From assembly GCA_004295015.1 (NCBI GenBank), contig SHNE01000045.1, forward strand, positions 16,211 through 80,210: a DNA stretch of 64,000 bases, written 5' to 3'. The notes beneath the pieces are model-generated. The model saw nothing but the letters and a program-made list of their open reading frames with translations, searched no databases and was not told where the DNA came from. Made by a program: the position numbers and the translations under genes. Origin of the DNA: Bacteroidota bacterium (lineage in GTDB: Bacteria > Bacteroidota > Bacteroidia > AKYH767-A > 2013-40CM-41-45). Shown in pieces: positions 16,990-24,919 of this stretch. Every line of letters begins with the position of its first letter. Position 1 is the first letter of the stretch.

Positions 16990-18765
16990 ATGAGAAATGT
17001 TTTCAAAAATAAATATGTGAGATTCAGCTTGCTGATATTAGTCGGTGTAATAACAGGTTGGGTCATTAAGCCGGGAAAAACCGGTACATCAGAATCTTCC
17101 TTGGCCACCACTCAGGAATCTCAGGAGAAAGAACAAATCTGGACCTGTTCGATGCATCCTCAAATCAGGCGAAATGAACCTGGACAGTGTCCTATTTGTG
17201 GAATGGACTTAATTCCATTAAACTCAGAAAGCAATTCCGAAGGAAACCCGATGGCCATTTCAATGTCTGAAACAGCGATGCAACTGGCCAATGTGCAAAC
17301 AATATATGTAACGAAAAGAAAGCCAGTGAAGGAAGTGAGAATGCCCGGAAAGGTGCAAGCCGATGAAAGAAATATCTTTTCACAAACAAGCCACATTCCA
17401 GGACGTATTGAACAACTGATCGTAAATTATACAGGAGAAGAAGTAAAAACAGGTCAGACACTTGCTTTGATTTATTCTCCGGAATTGGTTACGGCTGAAG
17501 AAGAACTTCTTGAGGCATTAAAAATAAAAGAAGTGCAACCGGCGCTTTTTGAAGCAGCAAAAGATAAATTAAGAAACTGGAAACTTAGTGAAAGTCAAAT
17601 TGAAGAAGTCATTACTACCGGGAAAATTCAGGACAAGTTTCCTGTATTGTCAGAAGTCTCCGGAGTTGTTCTGAAGAAACGTGTGAATACAGGGGATTAC
17701 ATCATGAGAGGAATGCCTGTTTTCGACATCGTCGATCTGTCAAAAGTGTGGATTCTATTGGATGTATATGAAAGCGACATTCAATGGATCCATGAAGGTG
17801 ACAAGGTAGAATTTACGGTACAGTCCATTTCAGGAAAGACATTTAATGGAAATATTTCTTTTATCGATCCGGTAATTAATCCACAATCCCGTGTTGCCAA
17901 AGCTAGGATTGAATTCACAAACGATGGAATGAAATTAAAGCCTGAGATGTTTGTCACCGGTACTATCATGAGCGAACTAAAAGGTGAAAAGGAAGGGCTT
18001 GTTATCCCTAAATCCGCTGTGATGTGGACAGGAGAAAGATCAGTTGTATATGTGAAAAACCAAACTAATAAAGGTGTAAACTTCATGATGACTGAAGTGG
18101 TACTGGGGCCCTCATTAGGTGACAGCTATGTGATCAAATCAGGATTAAGCGAAGGGATGGAAATTGCGAGCAATGGAACCTTTAGCATAGACGCATCTGC
18201 ACAATTAGCAGGAAAACCCAGCATGATGAGTCCTGAAGGTGGGGTTAAAATGACAGGACATAATCATGGAGCGCCAGTTCAGGTAGAAGTAAAAACATCG
18301 GCCAAAGCATTAAAGCCAAACAAAAACGAAAAAGAAACAATAATTCCACTAGTTCAGGAATACTTGAAATTAAAAGACGCATTAGTTGAAGATGATTTTG
18401 AGAAAGGTAAAACTATTTCAGAATCTCTATTAAATAAAATAAAAGGTGTTGAAATGAATGTGTTTAAAGGAGAGTCGCATAATATATGGATGCAAGCCCG
18501 CCCTACTCTTATCAAATCACTAGGCACAATTCAGTCTGCAGAAAACATTGGTGCACTCAGAACGCAATTTCACATTGTATCCGAACAATTTATTCTATTG
18601 ACTGAAACTTTCGGCTCAATGTATGAAAAACTATTTGTCATTCATTGCCCTATGGCTAATCAAAATAAAGGTGCAGACTGGATAAGCAATAATAAAGAAG
18701 TAAAAAACCCCTATTTAGGAGCGGAGATGATTAGTTGTGGTGATGTTATTAAGGAATTAAAATAA
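16990..18765 (+). CDS. cusB: CusB-type periplasmic adaptor with HMBD and DUF3347 domains
   Basis: Membrane fusion protein of the Cus pump, 591 residues. N-terminal anchor/signal (about 11-25), heavy-metal-binding domain 'WTCSMHPQI ... GQCPICGMDL' (Cys53, His56, Cys67, Cys70), then the adaptor's barrel-sandwich and beta-barrel domains ('MPGKVQADERNIFSQ', 'SEVSGVVLKKRVNTGDYI', 'VWILLDVYESDI'), and from about residue 445 a DUF3347 domain with 'HCPMANQNKGADWIS'. The domain set means one protein both hands over metal and bridges the pump. The C-terminal domain is a paralogue of the partial protein at 1-417. Confidence 0.93.
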   Translation: MRNVFKNKYVRFSLLILVGVITGWVIKPGKTGTSESSLATTQESQEKEQIWTCSMHPQIRRNEPGQCPICGMDLIPLNSESNSEGNPMAISMSETAMQLANVQTIYVTKRKPVKEVRMPGKVQADERNIFSQTSHIPGRIEQLIVNYTGEEVKTGQTLALIYSPELVTAEEELLEALKIKEVQPALFEAAKDKLRNWKLSESQIEEVITTGKIQDKFPVLSEVSGVVLKKRVNTGDYIMRGMPVFDIVDLSKVWILLDVYESDIQWIHEGDKVEFTVQSISGKTFNGNISFIDPVINPQSRVAKARIEFTNDGMKLKPEMFVTGTIMSELKGEKEGLVIPKSAVMWTGERSVVYVKNQTNKGVNFMMTEVVLGPSLGDSYVIKSGLSEGMEIASNGTFSIDASAQLAGKPSMMSPEGGVKMTGHNHGAPVQVEVKTSAKALKPNKNEKETIIPLVQEYLKLKDALVEDDFEKGKTISESLLNKIKGVEMNVFKGESHNIWMQARPTLIKSLGTIQSAENIGALRTQFHIVSEQFILLTETFGSMYEKLFVIHCPMANQNKGADWISNNKEVKNPYLGAEMISCGDVIKELK

Positions 18766-18822
18766 AGTTTGCAGTTATACTTTATAAAACGGTAGGATAA
18801 TTTTGAATAAATAAATGATGCA

Positions 18823-19401
18823 ATGAAAGCTGAAATACATGTTACTGATGAGTTAAATATCAAGGGAATGATATGTACTCGATGTCTGAAAGTTTTAAAT
18901 ACTGAACTTAAATCGTCCGAGTCTGAAGTGATAGCAATTCAACTGGGTAAGATTACAATTCGTTACAATCCCAAACGTATTACGAATATAATGATTAGAA
19001 ACATCATTCATGATAATGGGTTTGAAATTATAACTGATCAAAATAGTATACAGGCGGAAGAAATAAAAAGATTGATAATTAACTATATCTGGGATTCAAA
19101 TTTGGAATTAAATCTTTCAAATTTTCTTATAGGAAAAACATCTAAAAATTACGATCAATTATCAAAAACATTCTCAAGAATTTTTGGCAAGACAATAGAG
19201 CGGTACAGTATGCAGTTGAAAATCGAACGGACTAAAGAATACATTCAAGGTGGCGATTTAAATTTTAGTGAAATTGCCTATGCATTAGGTTATAAGAACA
19301 CTTCAGCTTTATCGAGACAATTTAAAATGGAAACAGGAATCACGATGAAAGAATTTAAAAAACAACATCTTATTCAACGAATACCAATCGACAAAATATG
19401 A
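18823..19401 (+). CDS. HMA-domain / AraC-type DNA-binding regulator
   Basis: A 192-residue protein joining two modules. Residues 8-75 form a ferredoxin-like heavy-metal-associated domain with 'GMICTRC' (Cys18, Cys21), the GMxCxxC-type Cu(I) site. Residues of about 110-185 are an AraC/XylS helix-turn-helix pair ('SKTFSRIFGKTIERY', 'FSEIAYALGYKNTSALSRQFK'). The protein should therefore sense Cu(I) directly through its own HMA domain and regulate the island. This architecture occurs in Bacteroidota copper loci but is not the classical CueR or CusRS route. It follows the efflux operon by 58 bp on the same strand. Confidence 0.85.
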   Translation: MKAEIHVTDELNIKGMICTRCLKVLNTELKSSESEVIAIQLGKITIRYNPKRITNIMIRNIIHDNGFEIITDQNSIQAEEIKRLIINYIWDSNLELNLSNFLIGKTSKNYDQLSKTFSRIFGKTIERYSMQLKIERTKEYIQGGDLNFSEIAYALGYKNTSALSRQFKMETGITMKEFKKQHLIQRIPIDKI

Positions 19402-19585
19402 TAAATCTAAAACGAAATACAATAAAAACAAATTACTAGATTAACGATAATTTGCATGATTATATTCATTGTCTCAAATTGTGTATTTACAATAATATTC
19501 CTTTTAATGGAACATCAAACTAAAATGAATTAAGAACGAAATATAATGATTAGACAAGGATTAGCGTAACTTAAATCGACTATCA

Positions 19586-19750
19586 ATGAATGACGGTTAT
19601 TGGCATAACTATTTTACACATACATTAAGGGCAGTATTTTTGATTATAATACTTGCCGGACTTTGGTTGATATATAGATATGCAATTAAAAACATTCGTA
19701 ATGCTAATAGAAATTCTGATGGTGATGAAAGTAGAAATGGTCGGAAATGA
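19586..19750 (+). CDS. Small single-TM protein, 54 aa
   Basis: ATG at 19586 opens a 54-residue frame ending TGA at 19748-19750. Residues of about 15-31 are a clear transmembrane helix ('AVFLIIILAGLWLIYRY'), followed by a polar Asn/Arg-rich tail. Its stop overlaps the ATG of the next gene (ATGA at 19747-19750), a typical coupling signal that supports it being real. Size and the 'NDGYWHNY' start recall the small SHOCT-type membrane proteins of metal islands, but no SHOCT motif is present. Confidence 0.6.
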   Translation: MNDGYWHNYFTHTLRAVFLIIILAGLWLIYRYAIKNIRNANRNSDGDESRNGRK

Positions 19751-20049
19751 TTATAATTAAAAATCAAGGACATGCTGAATATTTGCAAGCAAATAACAAT
19801 TCAATATTTATCAATAGAAACGTTAATAATATTTACATTATGAAATACCACAAAATCTGGATGCTCATCAGTTGCGCACTTCCCTTGCTATTAATATTTC
19901 TTACCCCTTCAATTGGTCTGGGCGACAGCTGGGGATTATTCTTTTTTATCATTGCCATGTTTGGCATTCACCTTCTGATACCACATCATGATCATAATCA
20001 AAAGGCAGATCTAAATTCAAACCAAAATAAAAACCATTCGCATCATTGA
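19747..20049 (+). CDS. Small membrane protein with His-rich tail (DUF2933-like)
   Basis: 100 residues from the coupled ATG at 19747, or 69 residues if translation starts at the internal ATG at 19840, which removes a polar N-terminus unlike the rest. The core has two hydrophobic helices ('WMLISCALPLLLIFLTP' and 'LFFFIIAMFGIHLLIP') and ends 'HHDHNQ ... NHSHH'. Similar small proteins accompany copper ATPases and are annotated DUF2933. The terminal histidines suggest metal binding at the membrane face. Function unknown. Confidence 0.65.
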   Translation: MIIIKNQGHAEYLQANNNSIFINRNVNNIYIMKYHKIWMLISCALPLLLIFLTPSIGLGDSWGLFFFIIAMFGIHLLIPHHDHNQKADLNSNQNKNHSHH

Positions 20050-20066
20050 TCATAAAATATAATTAA

Positions 20067-20909
20067 ATGAATAGTAATAAATATAACTCAACTTTTTGGC
20101 TTAACACAAGGGTGTTTTTAACCCATTCCGTGATAGGGATAGTTATCTTTTATTTTTTGATTCATCCATTTACCATGGTAATTTATTGGGTTGAACTCAA
20201 CAAACCTAATATAACAATAGCCACTTTTTTTGATGCAATTTTCAATAAAATAGGAGCTGCCTTTTCTCTGGAAAAGGCAGGAATGTCCGGAGCCTTTATA
20301 GTACTTGGCGCACTTTGTGGCTTAGGTTCCGGAATATATTACAAGAACATCATTCGAAAAAACAAGCAAATACTGCAACAAGAAGGCTTAATAAAACGTG
20401 ACATTCTTTCAATAATAAAAAACGGCGAGAATGACATGATGGAACTTAAGGCATCATTGAGGTATGACTTCAATAAAAAAGAAATTAACCGAAATCTGGA
20501 AGAAGTTATTGTTAAAACCATTGGAGGATTCATGAATACGAATGGCGGGCGTTTATTTATCGGTGTTTCAGATAAAGGAGAAATCCTCGGTCTTAAAAAT
20601 GATTATCTCTCTCTGATGAAAAAGGATAAGGATGGTTTTGAGCTTAAATTATTTCAATTAATTTCTAATAGTATTGGACCCGAATACTGTTCATCAATTC
20701 ACGCATACTTTTATGAAATAGAGGGAAATGAAATTTGTGTTCTGGATATTTCAAAGAGTACTGAGCCGGTTTACGTAAGCTATAAACAGAACATTACATT
20801 TTACATCAGAACTGGAAATTCTACACAACCATTATCCGTGAAGGAAGCTGTGAATTATATCAGTAATACAAAAGCTGAAACTTCCGGATTGAATATATTT
20901 AAATCGTAA
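20067..20909 (+). CDS. Membrane-anchored Schlafen AlbA_2 domain protein
   Basis: A 280-residue protein with two N-terminal TM helices (about 15-40 and 70-90) and a cytoplasmic AlbA_2 (Schlafen AlbA-like) domain: 'ELKASLRYDFNKKE', 'VIVKTIGGFMNTNGGRLFIGV' and 'FYIRTGNSTQPLS'. AlbA_2 domains occur in transcription regulators and RNA/DNA-binding or nuclease-related proteins; anchoring it in the membrane is unusual. It lies 17 bp after the His-tailed protein, in the same run of genes. It could be a membrane-bound sensor of nucleic acid or nucleotide; that is inference. Confidence 0.75.
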   Translation: MNSNKYNSTFWLNTRVFLTHSVIGIVIFYFLIHPFTMVIYWVELNKPNITIATFFDAIFNKIGAAFSLEKAGMSGAFIVLGALCGLGSGIYYKNIIRKNKQILQQEGLIKRDILSIIKNGENDMMELKASLRYDFNKKEINRNLEEVIVKTIGGFMNTNGGRLFIGVSDKGEILGLKNDYLSLMKKDKDGFELKLFQLISNSIGPEYCSSIHAYFYEIEGNEICVLDISKSTEPVYVSYKQNITFYIRTGNSTQPLSVKEAVNYISNTKAETSGLNIFKS

Positions 20910-20925
20910 TTGTAATATAAAAGAT

Positions 20926-21870
20926 ATGACGATGGACAAGAAAAGAGAAAATTCAGACAGAAGAAAATTCCTAAAATTAGGATTGATTGCCGGTGGAGCT
21001 GCTATAGCTGGTGCTGTAATTAAAAACAATCTTTCAGGTAAAGAACTGAAAGAAGAGGCCGGTAAAAAAATAAAAGTACTGACCGCTGAGGGCAAACTTT
21101 TAGAAATTGATAGCTCTCAGGTTTATAGGCATCATGCAGAAGATCTTTTAACAGAGCATGAAGTGCGGGAAGGAATTGAAGGCAGAAAATTTGTGATGGT
21201 CATTGATTTGGCTCGCTGTGCAAATCTTAGAAAATGTATTGAGGGTTGTCAGACATGTCATCATAAACAACCTCCGGTTGAGTGGATAAAAGTCAAAGAA
21301 ATGCAAGAGTCAGAAGCAACTTCTCCATATTGGATGCCACAGCCGTGTTTTCATTGTGACAATCCACCATGTACAAAAGTTTGTCCGGTTGATGCAACAT
21401 TCAAAAGACAGGATGGCATAGTTATGATCGATGACGAAAGGTGTATTGGCTGTAGATTTTGTATGGCTGCCTGTCCTTATAATGCCAGGTTATTCAATTG
21501 GGGAGATCACTGGGGTGAAACACCGGATATGTCTCTAAATATACATTATGATCATAATCCTGAAAGAGGCTACCCTGCAAAAACAGGAACTGTTCAAAAA
21601 TGTGATTTCTGTCCTGATATGTCAAGAAAAGGAGAATTACCGGATTGTGTTACCTATTGTCCGAATGGCGTGATTTATTTCGGTGATGCAAACGAAGATG
21701 TTGTTAGTAATGGGGACGAAACTGTTCGTCTTAGTGAACTACTCTCAAAAAAAGGAGGCTACCGCTATCTTGAAGAATTGGGGACTGAACCCAGAGTATA
21801 TTACCTGCCACCGACAAATCGAATGTTTTCTTTTGAAGAAGACAATGAAATTCATAATGCTCAAGAATAA
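20926..21870 (+). CDS. Tat-exported 4Fe-4S ferredoxin-type electron transfer subunit
   Basis: A 314-residue iron-sulfur protein of the HybA/DsrO/NrfC kind. It begins with a Tat signal ('DRRKFLKLG', Arg12-Arg13, then a hydrophobic stretch). Cysteine clusters follow in order: 'CANLRKCIEGCQTC', 'CFHCDNPPCTKVCP', 'CIGCRFCMAACP' and 'KCDFCPD ... CVTYCP', enough for four 4Fe-4S clusters. Such subunits normally pair with a molybdopterin or hydrogenase catalytic subunit and an NrfD membrane protein, but neither is present here; instead a DUF5676 protein follows. It may pass electrons from quinol to an enzyme elsewhere. Confidence 0.85.
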   Translation: MTMDKKRENSDRRKFLKLGLIAGGAAIAGAVIKNNLSGKELKEEAGKKIKVLTAEGKLLEIDSSQVYRHHAEDLLTEHEVREGIEGRKFVMVIDLARCANLRKCIEGCQTCHHKQPPVEWIKVKEMQESEATSPYWMPQPCFHCDNPPCTKVCPVDATFKRQDGIVMIDDERCIGCRFCMAACPYNARLFNWGDHWGETPDMSLNIHYDHNPERGYPAKTGTVQKCDFCPDMSRKGELPDCVTYCPNGVIYFGDANEDVVSNGDETVRLSELLSKKGGYRYLEELGTEPRVYYLPPTNRMFSFEEDNEIHNAQE

Positions 21871-21886
21871 ATTTAACCATTAAAAA

Positions 21887-21893
21887 AAGGAGG
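21887..21893 (+). promoter_or_regulatory. Strong Shine-Dalgarno site AAGGAGG
   Basis: AAGGAGG lies 7 nt before the ATG at 21901. Near-perfect SD sites are uncommon in Bacteroidota, so this may be a mark of foreign origin. Confidence 0.7.
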
Positions 21894-21900
21894 AACTCAA

Positions 21901-22179
21901 ATGAATCGTATTCACGTAAAAAAACTTGGCCTGGCTTTTGGTTTAACCGGAACCCTACTCTATCTGGGTTGTATCACACTTATGCTTACTGTGGGTCATG
22001 ATGGGACAGTCCGCTTCTTCAATAGTCTCTTACATGGTCTGGATGTTACTACTATTATTCGGATGAATGTACCTCTCTGGGAAGCAATTTTGGGCATCAT
22101 CCAAACCTTTATTCTGGCATGGCTGGTTGGTGCTTGTATTGCAGGTTTTTATAATGCAAGTATTAAAAATAAAGTATAA
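21901..22179 (+). CDS. DUF5676 family two-TM membrane protein
   Basis: A 92-residue membrane protein with two long helices separated by the conserved 'FFNSLLHGLDVTTIIRMNVP' segment and ending 'LVGACIAGFYN', the signature of DUF5676. The family is repeatedly found in heavy-metal resistance islands and in archaea. It follows the ferredoxin gene by 30 bp with a strong SD site and could serve as its membrane anchor, though nothing in the sequence proves this. Confidence 0.85.
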   Translation: MNRIHVKKLGLAFGLTGTLLYLGCITLMLTVGHDGTVRFFNSLLHGLDVTTIIRMNVPLWEAILGIIQTFILAWLVGACIAGFYNASIKNKV

Positions 22180-22285
22180 TTTTTATCAACCATATTATTG
22201 GAGAATATCAAGTGTTTTTACAATATGATTTTACTTTTATCGGCTGAATAAACCATATAATAGAAACCTAATCAAATTATTCAAG

Positions 22286-23329
22286 ATGAGAAAAGTGAGA
22301 GTTGCAATAAATGGCTATGGAGTCATTGGAAAAAGAATAGCTGATGCTATTTCACTGCAAGAAGATATGGAGGTTTCCGGGATATCTGATGTACTAAGTG
22401 ATTGGCGTATTCAAGTTGCCATTTTAAAGGAATATTCGATTTATGCTGCAAATACAAATGCATTGTCGGAAATGAAACAAAACGGCATCAATGTTCATGG
22501 CTTATTGGAAAATCTGATAGAAAACAGTGATATAATCATTGATTGTACACCAAAAATAATCTCAGCACAAAATGTACCCTTATACAGGGCAGTCGGAAAG
22601 AAATTTATCGTACAAGGGGGTGAAAAACATGAGCTAACAGGACATTCATTCAATTCAGAAACAAATTATCTATCCGCATTGAATTTAGATAGTACGCGGG
22701 TCGTTTCCTGCAACACTACTTCAATATTAAGAGTTTTAGGGGCACTAAAAAAAAGTGGATTCCTGAAAAATGCAAGAGGTACTCTCCTAAGACGAGCAAC
22801 AGATCCATGGGAAAGCCATATGTCCGGGATAATGAATACGCTGGTACCAGAACAAGACATTCCAAGCCATCAAGGACCCGATGCTAAAAGTGTGGACCCA
22901 GATTTAGATGTAATTACAGCAGCTGTCAAAGTACCTGAAACATTAAGCCACGTTCATTATTGGGTTGTAAGACTTACTAAAGAAATATCGAAGGAACAGA
23001 TATTGCAAGCATTGACAACTAACTCAACACGTATAGCACTAATGAACTATACGGATGGACTGGTAGCAAACAATTCCATAAAAGAATTCTTAATGGATAT
23101 TGGCAGAGATCGTGGGGACATGTATGAGGTTGCACTCTGGCAAGACATGCTAAAAGTCGTAAACGATGAATTGTTTTTTGCATACATCGTCGACAACCAA
23201 GCAATTGTTATTCCTGAAAATATTGATGCTATTCGAAGTCTTTGCAATACAGAGAATAATGCAATCAAGTCTATTCAAAAAACAAATAACTCTCTTAATA
23301 TTTCAAGGGACATATTCAAATTTCACTAG
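22286..23329 (+). CDS. Type II (archaeal-type) glyceraldehyde-3-phosphate dehydrogenase
   Basis: A 347-residue oxidoreductase. The Rossmann start 'VRVAINGYGVIGKRIADAI', 'DCTPK' and the catalytic region 'VVSCNTTSILR' (Cys142) match the archaeal type II GAPDH family (NAD(P)-dependent, unrelated in detail to bacterial GapA). It converts glyceraldehyde 3-phosphate to 1,3-bisphosphoglycerate. A type II enzyme in a bacterial metal island suggests a spare, copper-tolerant GAPDH replacing a poisoned housekeeping one. It stands 107 bp from the upstream gene. Family call is firm; physiological role is inference. Confidence 0.88.
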   Translation: MRKVRVAINGYGVIGKRIADAISLQEDMEVSGISDVLSDWRIQVAILKEYSIYAANTNALSEMKQNGINVHGLLENLIENSDIIIDCTPKIISAQNVPLYRAVGKKFIVQGGEKHELTGHSFNSETNYLSALNLDSTRVVSCNTTSILRVLGALKKSGFLKNARGTLLRRATDPWESHMSGIMNTLVPEQDIPSHQGPDAKSVDPDLDVITAAVKVPETLSHVHYWVVRLTKEISKEQILQALTTNSTRIALMNYTDGLVANNSIKEFLMDIGRDRGDMYEVALWQDMLKVVNDELFFAYIVDNQAIVIPENIDAIRSLCNTENNAIKSIQKTNNSLNISRDIFKFH

Positions 23330-23387
23330 AGAAAGAATTATAACAAGTCGATTGAATAATATATTTCACAGTTAAAAACAATTCATC

Positions 23388-23873
23388 ATGAAAAAAATAG
23401 CAATAATTTTAATTGGAATGACCTTACTGTTAAGTCTTACGCAATGCGAAACTCCAATTTCAGATGTAGCACTTCGAAACTCAGAAACGCGAAGTAAACT
23501 TATTTCATCTCTTATTAACAACGAAGAGTATATGACTGAACTCATGGATTCAATGAAAAAGATTCATCCTGAAGAACTATTATCCAGTATCAACATTATT
23601 ATCAGCGAGAACCCTCATCTGCGAATGAAAATGGTTAATAATATGATGGAGGTGAGTGAGGAGGATAGCACTATGTGTGCTATGGTGATGGATAAAACCA
23701 TGGAGATGTGCAATGCTGATGCCGGGAAATGTGAAATGATGTCCAATGCAATGAAAAATCATCAAGGGTCAATGGAATGCATGATGAATAATATGAGTCA
23801 AAATAAAATGATGAACCACATTGGCGAACCAGAAAAACAGGGTAAACCTGAAGACCATTTGAAACATCATTGA
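23388..23873 (+). CDS. Met/Cys/His-rich lipoprotein
   Basis: A 161-residue lipoprotein: signal peptide with lipobox 'SLTQC' (Cys20), a helical middle, then a C-terminal half with many Met and Cys ('MCAMVMDKTMEMCN', 'KCEMMSNAM', 'MECMMNNM') and terminal HH. Pairs of Met and Cys spaced for helical faces look like a Cu(I)/Ag(I) sponge, in the manner of CopK/CusF-type or CutF-like buffers but without homology that I can name. Likely held at the inner or outer membrane facing the periplasm. Confidence 0.75.
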   Translation: MKKIAIILIGMTLLLSLTQCETPISDVALRNSETRSKLISSLINNEEYMTELMDSMKKIHPEELLSSINIIISENPHLRMKMVNNMMEVSEEDSTMCAMVMDKTMEMCNADAGKCEMMSNAMKNHQGSMECMMNNMSQNKMMNHIGEPEKQGKPEDHLKHH

Positions 23874-23941
23874 GAATAAAGAATTACAAATTTGAATTTA
23901 ATATTAAATAATGTAATGTTTAACAATTAAAACTTCATGTC

Positions 23942-24166
23942 ATGATGTACGAAGGATATCACTTCTGGGGAATGCACCTTATATGGTGGTTCATTTGGGT
24001 AATCGCAATAATTTCAATTTTTGGCTGGTATGAACCCGTGCCGAAAAAGAAGATAAAAAGAGAGAGCCCACTCGATATTTTGCAAAGGCGTTTAGCGTCA
24101 GGCGAAATCACAAAAGAAGAATATGAAGAGCGAAGAAGTATCCTTGAGAGAGATGCTTTAAAGTAA
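23942..24166 (+). CDS. SHOCT domain small membrane protein
   Basis: A 74-residue protein with one TM helix near the N-terminus ('WWFIWVIAIISIFGW') and a C-terminal SHOCT motif ('DILQRRLASGEITKEEYE'). SHOCT is a short oligomerisation helix pair found at the ends of many membrane proteins and common in metal islands. Two adjacent ATG codons (23942, 23945) are possible starts. Confidence 0.85.
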   Translation: MMYEGYHFWGMHLIWWFIWVIAIISIFGWYEPVPKKKIKRESPLDILQRRLASGEITKEEYEERRSILERDALK

Positions 24167-24219
24167 AAGAAAGGGTCCAAATAGTTTTAGAAGTTCATTC
24201 ATTAATCTAAAAAAATTGA

Positions 24220-24864
24220 ATGATTAAGAATCTAATCATATTTTGGTTTAAGACACAATCAAACAATTATGCAAGAATTGAATTGATCAAGTATTTCAAT
24301 AAAAAAGAAGTACGTGAAATACTCAAGTCATACTGGAAGGACTATCAACAGCTCAAGAAAGATGTGCCTTCAATGCCTACATTAGGAGGGTCTGTAATGG
24401 TAAATCTTGCAGCTATGTCTACTGCTTTTTACAATTCTCTTCTCAAGAAAAATAAAACAAAGGAAGAAGTTGCAAATATATTTTATTCTATTGCTTGGAA
24501 AGTTTATAAAATAATGGGGCGAAATACTTGGTATCTGACAAGACTTAGTGGAAACAAAACCTACTCCAGATTAAAATGTGCAACAAATCTGTTTAGAACC
24601 TTTCCATTCAATAGCCCATCTTATTTGTGGGAAGATATTCAAACTACGAAAGAAACTGTAAGCTTCAATTGTATTCGCTGCCCTGTTGCCGAATATTTTA
24701 AAACTAAAGACTTATCGGAATTTTGTGTGCAAACATGGTGTGCACTAGACTTCCCCTTAGCGCAAATGTGGGAGTCCCAACTAGATAGAAACAATACCAT
24801 TGCTGGTGGGGCTGAAGAGTGCGACTTTAGGTGGAAGCCTAACACTCAAAATAAAGTGAAATGA
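24220..24864 (+). CDS. L-2-amino-thiazoline-4-carboxylate hydrolase-family protein
   Basis: 214 residues matching the ATC_hydrolase family pattern: an N-terminal helical half and a cysteine-bearing C-terminal half with 'CIRCPVAEYF', 'CVQTWCALDFPLA' and 'GAEECDFRW'. The founding enzyme opens L-2-amino-thiazoline-4-carboxylate to S-carbamoyl-cysteine on the way to cysteine. Many members have no known substrate. In this copper context a role in thiol or cysteine supply, or in metal binding by the cysteines, is possible but unproven. Confidence 0.75.
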   Translation: MIKNLIIFWFKTQSNNYARIELIKYFNKKEVREILKSYWKDYQQLKKDVPSMPTLGGSVMVNLAAMSTAFYNSLLKKNKTKEEVANIFYSIAWKVYKIMGRNTWYLTRLSGNKTYSRLKCATNLFRTFPFNSPSYLWEDIQTTKETVSFNCIRCPVAEYFKTKDLSEFCVQTWCALDFPLAQMWESQLDRNNTIAGGAEECDFRWKPNTQNKVK

Positions 24865-24919
24865 CGGAATAAAAATGAAGTTAACAGAACTTTTCAAATC
24901 GCTGAAACAATAGATTATA

